A stretch of DNA of 64,000 nt from Litchfieldia sinesaloumensis. GTDB taxonomy: Bacteria; Bacillota; Bacilli; Bacillales; Bacillaceae_L. The notes beneath the pieces are model-generated. The model worked only from the letters and a program-made list of their open reading frames with translations. It had not been told where the DNA came from and did no database searches. Shown here piece by piece: positions 17,841 through 25,652 of this stretch. Every line of letters begins with the position of its first letter. The stretch's first letter is position 1. The stretch spans positions 4,285,823-4,349,822 of the forward strand of contig NZ_LT732529.1 of NCBI RefSeq assembly GCF_900156865.1, given 5' to 3'. A program made the position numbers and the translations under genes.

Positions 17841-17872
17841 AAACAACAGGGTTTCTAAATCCCTGTTGTTTT
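17841..17872 (+). terminator. Terminator between the reductase gene and cstR
   Basis: AAACAACAGGG / CCCTGTTGTTT around a 9-base loop with T-rich edges. It lies 50 bases before cstR, so cstR expression needs read-through or a promoter within those 50 bases. Confidence 0.85.
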
Positions 17873-17921
17873 AGCTTAAGATTAGATTTGAGAATCAACC
17901 CTATCGAAAGGGGGCACTTAC

Positions 17922-18182
17922 ATGGATTATGATGAAAAGACAAAAAATAGGATTAAACGTATTGAAGGGCAATTGCGTGGTATCTTACGTATGATGGAAG
18001 AAAATAAAGAATGCAAAGACGTTATTACACAGCTGTCCGCTGCAAGAACTGCCATTGATCGTACAATTGGTGTAATTGTAAGCTCTAATCTAGTTTCGTG
18101 CGTACGAGATGCAGATGAAAAAGGAGAAAATACAGAGGGTTTGGTTAAAGAAGCTGTAGAGTTACTTGTTAGAAGTAGGTAA
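17922..18182 (+). CDS. cstR: Persulfide-sensing repressor of the CsoR family
   Basis: An 86-residue all-helical DUF156 regulator. Cysteines fall at 31 (NKECKD) and 60 (LVSCVR), the same numbers as the persulfide-sensing pair of S. aureus CstR. Copper-sensing CsoR has a histidine four residues before the second cysteine; here it is Asn56, which argues against copper binding and for the CstR branch. The N-terminal KNRIKRIEGQLRGI helix is conserved across the family. AAAGGGGGC precedes the ATG. It should repress the upstream reductase gene through the GC-rich palindromes at 15977-15990 and 16042-16057 until the cysteines form a polysulfide bridge. Confidence 0.88.
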   Translation: MDYDEKTKNRIKRIEGQLRGILRMMEENKECKDVITQLSAARTAIDRTIGVIVSSNLVSCVRDADEKGENTEGLVKEAVELLVRSR

Positions 18183-18464
18183 AAAGCCACATTAACCATT
18201 GCTGGAAATTTGGGACCTGTATGGGTCTTTTTTATCTTGATGGGAAGTTCTAAGTTATATTACGATGATTTAAGGCATTTCTCGAAGATCGAAAAATATT
18301 ACCATTTACGACTGTTCATACGATATAAAGTAGGTTAATCCTTATGAATACTGGGTTAACGCTAGTTTTTGTATAAAAGTCGTTTCCGTTGATTCTTTTA
18401 TTATTTTGATATACCATTATTTCGAGATACCTTGATTAAAGATAAATGGAGGAGACTTTATATA

Positions 18465-19097
18465 ATGAATATATTAGTAGTAAAAGCGAATAATCGTCCA
18501 GCTTCTGAAGCTGTTTCAAGTAAAATGTATGAAACTTTCATAAACAACCTAGAAGGTGTAAATGTGGAAACTTACGATGTTTTTGCAGAAGATATGCCTT
18601 ACCTTGGTCAAGATCTATTCAATGCTTTCGGTAAATTAGAATCTGGCGAAGAAATGACAGACGTAGAACAACGTATTTTAGCAGCAAAACAAAAAGCGAT
18701 GGATGCATTAACTGCAGCAGACGTAGTTGTATTTGCTTTCCCATTATGGAACTTAACAATTCCAGCTAAATTACAAACATTTATCGACTATGTGTACCAA
18801 GCAGGGTACTCTTTCAAATATGATGAAAATGGTCAAGCAGTACAATTAATGACTGACAAAAAAGCGATTATTCTAAGTGCTCGTGGTGGGATTTACTCAA
18901 CACCTGAAACAGCTCCAATGGAGATGGCAGCAACTTATATTAAAAACGTTGTTGGTGGAGTATTTGGTATGGAAATTAAGGATGAAGTTATTATTGAAGG
19001 TCATGCGGCAGCACCAGATCAAGCTGAAAAAATTATTGCTGAAGGTCTAGAAAAAATTGAAGCTGTAGCTAAAAGTTTATCAGCCGTATTAGTTTAA
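18465..19097 (+). CDS. azoR: FMN-dependent NADH-azoreductase / quinone reductase
   Basis: A 210-residue flavodoxin-fold enzyme that reduces azo bonds and quinones by two electrons with NADH. The start at 18465 follows GGAGGAGA at a normal distance; an upstream in-frame ATG at 18432 lacks a site. Features: N-terminal ILVVKANNRPASEAVSSKM (FMN phosphate loop), VFAFPLWNLTIPAKLQTFIDYV (isoalloxazine loop typical of AzoR) and SARGGIYS. In B. subtilis azoR genes are under MhqR and YodB. The bases TTCGAGATA at 18421-18429 resemble half of an MhqR site, which is speculative. A terminator follows. Confidence 0.9.
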   Translation: MNILVVKANNRPASEAVSSKMYETFINNLEGVNVETYDVFAEDMPYLGQDLFNAFGKLESGEEMTDVEQRILAAKQKAMDALTAADVVVFAFPLWNLTIPAKLQTFIDYVYQAGYSFKYDENGQAVQLMTDKKAIILSARGGIYSTPETAPMEMAATYIKNVVGGVFGMEIKDEVIIEGHAAAPDQAEKIIAEGLEKIEAVAKSLSAVLV

Positions 19098-19112
19098 TAT
19101 GTATGTATTCAC

Positions 19113-19145
19113 AAGGGATTGGCTTTGAGCCAGTCCCTTTTTCTT
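19113..19145 (+). terminator. Terminator of azoR
   Basis: AAGGGATTGGCT / AGCCAGTCCCTT (one G-T pair), TTG loop, then TTTCTT. Confidence 0.88.
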
Positions 19146-19211
19146 ATACTGACACAACGTTATTCTAAAACCATCGTTTTGTAATGATTTATAAGTAGAA
19201 ATCGACCATTT

Positions 19212-19227
19212 TGTGACATTTCTCACA
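19212..19227. promoter_or_regulatory. Exact TGTGA-N6-TCACA box upstream of the GGDEF-EAL gene
   Basis: TGTGA CATTTC TCACA lies 36 bases upstream of a TATAAT (19256-19261) that lacks a recognisable -35 hexamer, the kind of promoter that needs an activator. The distance is about 7 bases longer than the standard -41.5 position. The rest of 19098-19409 holds the azoR terminator and AT-rich leader. Confidence 0.45.
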
Positions 19228-19409
19228 TTACTAAGTGCTTTGGTACTTCTTGAAATATAATAGGTAGTAAGTAATGTAGTAGATGATAAGGGGCTTCTGA
19301 AAACTTCTAGAGAATAATCCCTTTAAAAACTTCTAAATTTATATCCTCAATACAAGTGCCTGAGAGGTACATCTTCACTTAACAAAAATAATACTACTGG
19401 TGATAACTT

Positions 19410-21563
19410 ATGAGAATTATAGATACAGGTGAAAAAGTACTTACTGAAGTTAATCCGCAATCAAAAGGTAGGGAGCAGACTACTATTAATCATGTATTAA
19501 AAGAACTTGAGATGATGAAGTATGCACTTGATCAATCTTCTATTGTGGCAATAACCGATAACCATGGAAGGATTACCTATGCAAATGAGCAATTTTGCAA
19601 AATGTCACAGTATACATACGAAGAACTTATCGGTCAGGACCACAGTATTTTAAACTCAGGTCACCACCCGCCCGTGTTCTTTAAAAACATGTGGGCGACA
19701 ATTGGAAGAGGAAAAACATGGCGTGGTGAATTAAAAAATCAGGCAAAGGATGGAAGCTACTATTGGGTCGATACGACAATTGTCCCCTTTTTAAACAACA
19801 AGGGTAAACCCTATCAATATATCTCTATTCGAAATGACATTACTACCAGAAAGAATATAGAAGAGAGTTTAATACAAAGTGAGGAAAAATATCGTATAAT
19901 CGCAGAGAACTCATCAGATTTAATTTCAATCATTGATAGCGATGGCAATTATGAATATGCATCGCCTTCCCATTCTGCTCATCTTGGATATAGTTTAGAA
20001 GAAATTCAGTCGAGTACGATATTTCGTTGGATTGATGAACATGATCGAGCAATAGTGAGATCTCATATACAAGATATCATTGGAAATGTACAACGGTTTT
20101 CGCAACTCCAGCTACGATTGAAGACAAAAAGAGGGAAGTTGATTGATGTCGAGGCTACTCTGAACCCTATTAGAGATAACTCTGGACAAATCAGGCATAT
20201 TTTGTTTGTTACTCGGGATATTACAGAGAGAAAAAAGACAGAAAATATGATCTACCATCTAGCCTTCTATGATACATTAACTGATTTACCTAATCGCAGA
20301 CTCTTCATGGATTTACTATACAAAGAAGTTAAGAAAGCTGAAAAATGTCAATTGAAAATTGGGTTAATTTCCGTTGATATTGACCGTTTTAAATATATCA
20401 ATGATTTGTGTGGGCACGAGATTGGAGATCTTATCTTAGTTGAGACAGCTCAACGTATAAATAATCATATCCGAAAAGAGGATGTAGTATCTCGCTTTGG
20501 TGGAGATGAATTTACAATTATGATTAAGAATGTTTCTAGTAGGTCAGAAATTGAGGAAGTTGCACAGCGATTTCTCACATACTTCCGAAACCCTATTATT
20601 ATGGGGGAACGATCCTTTACAATTTCATGCAGTTTTGGAATAGCGATGTATCCAGATGATGCAGAGGATGCTGATACACTAATAAAGCGATCGAACATTG
20701 CTCTAAATGCTGTTAAAGAAAGCGGAAGAAATGACTATTTGCTTTTTGAAGAAGAAATGGAAAGACGGTCTCTAGAACGAATTCAGTTTGAACATGAGTT
20801 AAGGCAGTCCATACATTCCGAGCAGTTCTTTATTGAATACCAGCCTAAAATTGATCTAGTAACAACTCAAATCGTTGGGCTAGAGGCTTTAATGAGGTGG
20901 AGGCATCCTGCATTAGGATTAATATCACCGTCAACATTTATTCCGTTGGCTGAGGAAACAGGTCTAATCTTACCTCTAGGGGAATGGATACTTCGAAAAG
21001 CATGTGAGCAAAATAAGGAGTGGCAAAACCAAGGATTTGAACCAGTCCGAGTTTCTGTCAATTTATCGGTCCAACAGTTGGGTCAACCTAAACTTATAAA
21101 CCTAATTAAGCAGATTCTAGAAGATACTAAATTAAATCCTAAATGGTTAGAGCTCGAAATCACAGAAAGTATTTTTGCTGATATTGAGAATGTCGCACCC
21201 GTTCTTCAAAAGATAAAAGACCTTGGGATACATCTCTCAATTGATGATTTTGGTACTGGTTATAGTTCGTTAAGTTATCTTAAAAGCTTGCCAATCGACA
21301 TCTTAAAAATAGACGCCTCTTTTATCAGGGATTTACCGAATGATGAAGAAAGCAATGCTATTGTTAAGGCTATCATTACTTTCGCAAAAACACTTAACCT
21401 GGACGTAATTGCAGAAGGAATTGAAAACAAAGAGCAATTGCTTCTTCTAATCGAGAATGGGTGTGACAAGGGGCAGGGGTATTTCTATAGTAGACCATTG
21501 CCAAGCTTGGAAGTAGCGAGGTTATTCAGCAAACCTTATGAAAGAGAAACGGTGTTAATGTGA
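19410..21563 (+). CDS. PAS-PAS-GGDEF-EAL cyclic-di-GMP protein
   Basis: A 717-residue signalling protein without membrane segments. Order: PAS about 37-150 (AITDNHGRITYANEQFC; PAC ISIRNDIT), PAS about 158-275 (PAC VTRDITERKKTE), GGDEF about 285-450 and EAL about 470-705. The GGDEF signature is intact (364-368), and RKED five residues before it is an inhibitory-site RxxD. The EAL domain keeps EALMRW (from 492), VNLS, ELEITES, IDDFGTGYSSL, KIDASFI and AEGIEN, so both synthase and phosphodiesterase activity are possible. The PAS domains suggest a redox, oxygen or small-molecule input; the upstream FNR-like box points the same way. No strong ribosome site precedes the ATG (ACTGGTGATA), which is unusual here. 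Confidence 0.92.
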   Translation: MRIIDTGEKVLTEVNPQSKGREQTTINHVLKELEMMKYALDQSSIVAITDNHGRITYANEQFCKMSQYTYEELIGQDHSILNSGHHPPVFFKNMWATIGRGKTWRGELKNQAKDGSYYWVDTTIVPFLNNKGKPYQYISIRNDITTRKNIEESLIQSEEKYRIIAENSSDLISIIDSDGNYEYASPSHSAHLGYSLEEIQSSTIFRWIDEHDRAIVRSHIQDIIGNVQRFSQLQLRLKTKRGKLIDVEATLNPIRDNSGQIRHILFVTRDITERKKTENMIYHLAFYDTLTDLPNRRLFMDLLYKEVKKAEKCQLKIGLISVDIDRFKYINDLCGHEIGDLILVETAQRINNHIRKEDVVSRFGGDEFTIMIKNVSSRSEIEEVAQRFLTYFRNPIIMGERSFTISCSFGIAMYPDDAEDADTLIKRSNIALNAVKESGRNDYLLFEEEMERRSLERIQFEHELRQSIHSEQFFIEYQPKIDLVTTQIVGLEALMRWRHPALGLISPSTFIPLAEETGLILPLGEWILRKACEQNKEWQNQGFEPVRVSVNLSVQQLGQPKLINLIKQILEDTKLNPKWLELEITESIFADIENVAPVLQKIKDLGIHLSIDDFGTGYSSLSYLKSLPIDILKIDASFIRDLPNDEESNAIVKAIITFAKTLNLDVIAEGIENKEQLLLLIENGCDKGQGYFYSRPLPSLEVARLFSKPYERETVLM

Positions 21564-21591
21564 TAAGAGCAATGAAAAGTTAAACTAAGAC

Positions 21592-21641
21592 AAAAAAAGC
21601 ACCTTTCCCTCAGTCTATCTGGGGGTAAGGCGCTTTTTTTT
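21592..21641. terminator. Bidirectional terminator between GGDEF-EAL and CAP genes
   Basis: AAAAAAGCACCTTTCCC pairs with GGGGTAAGGCGCTTTTTT, giving a stem with A-run and T-run that serves both converging genes. Confidence 0.85.
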
Positions 21642-21650
21642 GGTTACTAT

Positions 21651-22373
21651 TTATTTTCCAATGAACATTTGTGTCCAATAATTTCCTTCAACATGACCTA
21701 CACCAATATGAGTAAAGGTAGAGCTTAATATGTTTTTTCGATGTCCTTCGCTGTTCATCCAAGCATTCACAACTTCTTGTGGAGAGCGTTGGCCCATTGC
21801 AATATTTTCACCAGCCGCACGGTATTGAACACCAAATTGCTTCATCATCTCGAATGGTGAACCATAGGTTGGGCTTGTGTGAGAAAAGTAACCGTTTTGC
21901 TTCATATCAGATGATTTAAGTCTAGCAACTTCACTCAATTTTACATCGAGTTTAAGAGGTTGTAAGCCGTACTTTGCACGCTCATTATTCGTTAATGTCA
22001 CAACTTCTTGCTCAAACTGACTTACTGAGTGAGTAGCCGGGTTCGTTGTTTCATTAGTTGGTTCTGATGGTTTTGGTTGAACAGGCTGTTGAGTAACAGG
22101 TTCCTTAACAGGTTCTTGTGCCTTTGGTGCTGTTGGCTGTTCAACTGGTTGTGCTGGTTCCTCTACCTTAGGTTGCGTTTGATTGTATTGGGAATAATAT
22201 TTTTTTAATATACTTTGAATCAAGTCATTCCAATTCGTAGTTTGGTTAACTGAAACCACGTAACGACCTTCATAAACATTTTTAGAACTATCTAATTCTG
22301 ACGCAGAACTAGCTAACGGCCCTGTTACTAATAGAGCGCCTGCGACTACTAATGATAATACAGTTTTCTTCAT
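21651..22373 (-). CDS. Secreted CAP-domain protein (YkwD-like)
   Basis: A 240-residue exported protein. A signal peptide (about 1-27, ending SSASE) is followed by a segment of about 35 residues, a Pro/Gln/Glu-rich linker with PVEQP, PVKEP and PVQPKP (about 68-115), and a C-terminal CAP/SCP domain (about 120-240). CAP signatures present: LTNNERAKYGLQPL, SHTSPTYGSPFEMMKQFG, AGENIAMGQRSPQEVVNAWMNSEGHRKNIL and IGVGHVEGNYWTQMF, including the His and Glu residues of the CAP cavity. Its N-terminal part is shorter than in SafA/YkwD proteins and has no LysM. Function of bacterial CAP proteins is mostly unknown. Transcribed toward the GGDEF-EAL gene. Confidence 0.88.
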   Translation of the reverse strand: MKKTVLSLVVAGALLVTGPLASSASELDSSKNVYEGRYVVSVNQTTNWNDLIQSILKKYYSQYNQTQPKVEEPAQPVEQPTAPKAQEPVKEPVTQQPVQPKPSEPTNETTNPATHSVSQFEQEVVTLTNNERAKYGLQPLKLDVKLSEVARLKSSDMKQNGYFSHTSPTYGSPFEMMKQFGVQYRAAGENIAMGQRSPQEVVNAWMNSEGHRKNILSSTFTHIGVGHVEGNYWTQMFIGK

Positions 22374-22845
22374 ATTCAGTCCTCCTTGTTATGTGTACCA
22401 CTGATACATCACCATCATAGCACGCGTTTTTTGTAATAATTAAGGAAGACTTTTCCTTATCTACCTTTTCTACTATATTAATCCCGAGCAATAGTTGAAA
22501 AATAATAGATTTGGCACATTCAAGATACAATTTAGTTCTGACTAATTGGTAAAAAAGGAAGAAAACACTAGGAATCTCCTATTGACAGGTCTCCACAAAA
22601 CGCCAAAACATGACAAAAATTACTACAACATAACAATTGTGTCGATAGCACGCATGAACTGATTTCGAATCCCACATTTTTGGAGAACCTGTCCAAATTT
22701 TTTGTGTTTTACTATTGCGAGTTTTGTGTGTTTTTGTGGTAATATATTAGTATATGTTCTTGTTAAAGTACTCTATTATAGTTAATTATTTTTGAGTACT
22801 AGGGACCATACTAATAGAGGGTATCAATTAGTAATAGGAGGCATT
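22374..22845. other. Intergenic region between divergent CAP and GH3 genes
   Basis: 472 bases without a supported gene. It holds the promoter region of both genes and the inverted repeat described at 22584-22693. The stretch 22694-22760 is very rich in TTTTGTG words. Confidence 0.5.
22584..22693. repeat. 110-bp segment bounded by 11-bp inverted repeats
   Basis: GACAGGTCTCC (22584-22594) is the inverse of GGAGA-A-CCTGTC (22682-22693) with a one-base bulge. The enclosed 87 bases have no long reading frame. It could be a small inverted-repeat element or a long-armed RNA fold. Confidence 0.35.
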
Positions 22846-24972
22846 ATGTTGGAAAATAACCAAAGTCAGCCGGAATTAGAAGTAAGAGTGAAAAATATCA
22901 TTGATGTCGATAATCTTAAGTTTAAAGATTTAAATAACAATGGGAAGCTTGATCCATATGAGGATTGGCGCTTAAGCCCAAAAGAGCGTGCAGAGAATCT
23001 GGTATCACTGATGAATATCGATGAAAAAATCGGTATGATGCTTATCAATACCCGTAGAATGGGGCTCTCTCAAAAAGATAAAAGCAAAACAAGCCATGAT
23101 GGTGTAATAGATGAAGCAATTGTTGAAAAGGGCGAGAATATATTTGCCATTGCTAAGATGTATGGTACAACACATACGATTGCAAATATGCATTTACGTC
23201 ATTTTATTTTAAGGGACAATTATAGTCCTGCTGAAATGGCAGAGTGGATTAATAAAATGAACGAAATCGCAGAGGGAACACGCCTAGGTATACCTGTTAT
23301 CATTGCTTCGAATTCTAGAAATGAAAATGCTGAGCCTGTATTTGGCATGAATGATGCAGCGGGGATTTTCTCTACTTGGCCAGGTACATTAGGACTTGCT
23401 GCAGCAGCTAAGGGCGACATCAAAAATGGTGGGGACGCTTCACTCATCAGCGAATTTGCTAGAATTGCACGTAAAGAATGGGACGCAACTGGAATTAGAA
23501 AAGGTTATATGTATATGGCTGATGTTGTGACAGATCCAAGATGGCAACGTACATATGGAACGTTCGGTGAAGACCCAGAATTTATTGCCGATGTAATCGG
23601 TCGTATTATCGACGAGTTCCAAGGTGAAGAGTTAGGAAAGAATAGTATTTCCATGACAACGAAGCATTTCCCAGGTGGGGGCGCAAGAGAAAATGGTTTT
23701 GACCCTCATTATGAGGAAGGAAAGTGGAACCTATATCCAACTCCAGGAAGCTTAGAAAAATATCACTTACCACCATTTAGAGCAGCAGCTGAACATGGAA
23801 CTTCTTCAATCATGCCTTATTACTCGATTCCAAGCATTAAGAAGAGCGTGGTTCAAGACTTCGAAGGTGAAGATATCCCGTTTGAAGAGGTTGGCTTTAC
23901 GTTTAATCATTATTTCTTAAATAAAATCCTTCGTGAAAAGCTTGGATTCAAAGGCTATATAAATAGTGATAGTGGTATCGTTAACAAAATGAGCTGGGGC
24001 ATGGAAAATAGCAGTGAAGCAGAACGATTTGCGAAAGCAATTAATGCAGGTACTGATTTAGTAGCTGATACAAATGATATTGAAAATCTTAGAATGGCAA
24101 TCAGCAGAGGCTGGATTAGTGAAAAGCGTATAGATGAAGCAAATGTAAGATTGCTGACAGAAATGTTTACTCTAGGTTTATTTGATGACCGCACGTACAA
24201 CTCTCCAGAAAAAGCTACTGAAGTTATTCGTACACCTGAACATTGGGATGCGGCATATGAAGCACATAAAAAGTCTGTAACCATCCTTAAGAACTCTAAT
24301 GAAACTCTACCTTTAACAGCTGACAAGCTAACTGATAAAAAGGTTTATGTGGAAGTTTTCCATAAGGAACTAGAGAAAGCAGCATCCTTCACTGAACAAG
24401 CTAGAAGTCAGGCTAAGGAACTTGGACTATTTACTCTGACAGAAAACTATGAAGAGGCCGATACAGCTATTCTTTTCTTAAATCCAAAATCCGGTGCTTA
24501 TTTCGATGCCACTCCAGGGTTATTAGAGCTTGAAATCTGTGAAGATAAGGTAAACACGGCATTGGATGGTGCCTTGTATCAAGAGACTACATTAAGTAAA
24601 ATGAAACATCTTAAAGAAATTGCAGACAGCATTCATAACCGTGGTGGAAAAGTAATCATGAGTGTAAATGTTGTATTGCCATGGATTCTCGGTAATGTTG
24701 AGCCGTTAGCTGATGCTCTTATCGCCGGCTATGATACATTCTTTAATGCACAGTTTGAAGTAATGGCAGGTAACTACAAGCCATCAGGCGTATTACCATT
24801 GACATTGCCTGCAAGTGACCATGTTATTGCAGTTAAACAGGATGGTGAATGTGTATCTCCAAATGACGTACCTGGTTATGATAAAGACAAATACATGCCA
24901 GCAGGATTAAGCTATGCATACAAGGATAGCGACGGCAACGTATACAAACTAGGCCACGGATTAACCTATTAA
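22846..24972 (+). CDS. Glycoside hydrolase family 3 protein (beta-glucosidase-like)
   Basis: A 708-residue glycosidase without a signal peptide. The start at 22846 follows TAGGAGG; an upstream in-frame TTG at 22792 lacks a site. Near the N-terminus FKDLNNNGKLDPYEDW reads as an EF-hand-like calcium loop, known from one branch of GH3. The (beta/alpha)8 domain carries KHFPGGG and the nucleophile in YINSDSGIV (Asp375). The alpha/beta sandwich domain follows (SVTILKNSNETLPL...), ending LPLTLPASD and the GLSYAY/GHGLTY tail. Substrate cannot be fixed; beta-glucoside or beta-xyloside exo-cleavage is usual. It stands alone with its own upstream region and a terminator after it. Confidence 0.85.
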   Translation: MLENNQSQPELEVRVKNIIDVDNLKFKDLNNNGKLDPYEDWRLSPKERAENLVSLMNIDEKIGMMLINTRRMGLSQKDKSKTSHDGVIDEAIVEKGENIFAIAKMYGTTHTIANMHLRHFILRDNYSPAEMAEWINKMNEIAEGTRLGIPVIIASNSRNENAEPVFGMNDAAGIFSTWPGTLGLAAAAKGDIKNGGDASLISEFARIARKEWDATGIRKGYMYMADVVTDPRWQRTYGTFGEDPEFIADVIGRIIDEFQGEELGKNSISMTTKHFPGGGARENGFDPHYEEGKWNLYPTPGSLEKYHLPPFRAAAEHGTSSIMPYYSIPSIKKSVVQDFEGEDIPFEEVGFTFNHYFLNKILREKLGFKGYINSDSGIVNKMSWGMENSSEAERFAKAINAGTDLVADTNDIENLRMAISRGWISEKRIDEANVRLLTEMFTLGLFDDRTYNSPEKATEVIRTPEHWDAAYEAHKKSVTILKNSNETLPLTADKLTDKKVYVEVFHKELEKAASFTEQARSQAKELGLFTLTENYEEADTAILFLNPKSGAYFDATPGLLELEICEDKVNTALDGALYQETTLSKMKHLKEIADSIHNRGGKVIMSVNVVLPWILGNVEPLADALIAGYDTFFNAQFEVMAGNYKPSGVLPLTLPASDHVIAVKQDGECVSPNDVPGYDKDKYMPAGLSYAYKDSDGNVYKLGHGLTY

Positions 24973-24990
24973 GGAAAAGGGGCCGGTTCC

Positions 24991-25028
24991 TTGTCCCACT
25001 TATCTTGATTGAAGTGGGATAGGGGACA
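24991..25028. repeat. Hairpin of the GGGACA/TGTCCC dispersed family
   Basis: TTGTCCCACTT and AAGTGGGATAGGGGACA form an 8-bp stem with extension, preceded by GGTTCC. Same vocabulary as the hairpins at 8043, 32958 and 33916. It lies 20 bases after the GH3 stop codon. Confidence 0.5.
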
Positions 25029-25043
25029 TTCTTCTGTCCATAA

Positions 25044-25082
25044 AAAACGTCAAACCTTATTTTTTAGAGTTTGACGTTTTTG
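25044..25082. terminator. Bidirectional terminator, GH3 and Lin0512 genes
   Basis: AAAACGTCAAAC / GTTTGACGTTTT with A-run before and T-run after, between two converging genes. Confidence 0.85.
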
Positions 25083-25089
25083 TTGTTTA

Positions 25090-25449
25090 TTAATATCCGA
25101 CTTCAACTGATGCGACAACGATATACATTAAATCATTTTGGTCGCCTTTTTCTTCAATCACAATTCCACTTGTTGTCAGCATGCCTCCATCCATCACTTC
25201 CACTGTTTTTTTTCCGAATGGAATGGTCTCCTTAACAGCCTCGATATCAAGCAGTTCTTTGTCACAAGGTACCGCTAATTTTACATTTACAACCATATTA
25301 TCTAAACTATTTCCTGGTAGGACAGAACGAATGCCAGGCATTGAATTGAAATGGATTGCATTCTTCACAGCACGAACGGCAGCCTTCGTAATATTTTGGC
25401 CGTGAACATCAATCCCCATCCCAGTCTCGATAAACATCAATTTCTCCAT
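25090..25449 (-). CDS. Lin0512 family protein
   Basis: A 119-residue conserved protein of the Lin0512 family (TIGR02058). Recognisable stretches are FIETGMGIDVHGQNITKAAVRAVKNAI, the internal NMVVNVKLAVP and FGKKTVEVMDGGMLTTSG, and IVVASVEVGY at the C-terminus. The ATG at 25449 is preceded by GAGGTG at 25458-25463; a GTG three codons upstream overlaps that site and is less likely. The function is unknown. The family shows duplicated beta-alpha-beta patterns, which is my inference from the sequence. It appears monocistronic. Confidence 0.82.
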   Translation of the reverse strand: MEKLMFIETGMGIDVHGQNITKAAVRAVKNAIHFNSMPGIRSVLPGNSLDNMVVNVKLAVPCDKELLDIEAVKETIPFGKKTVEVMDGGMLTTSGIVIEEKGDQNDLMYIVVASVEVGY

Positions 25450-25652
25450 AACATACACCTCATTAAAAAGTATTTGCTTCTATTTTACCAAAAAACAGTG
25501 GGACAAGTGGATAGGTACCGCTGCCAACCACTTTTTTGGTCGAAACAATTCAACCTTTTTTAGCGAGATATATATAGTTTTGGGTGTTGATAATGATTGA
25601 GGACATGTAATACCGTGTCCCTCCTGTTTTTTAACAGTCAACAAGGAGCCTC

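Noticed and set aside
18405..18435. MhqR operator upstream of azoR
   Set aside because: Only one half (TTCGAGATA) is present; the other arm does not match.
19340..19400. Riboswitch ahead of the GGDEF-EAL gene (TPP, c-di-GMP or glycine)
   Set aside because: Only the word CTGAGAGG was suggestive; conserved cores of these aptamers are missing.
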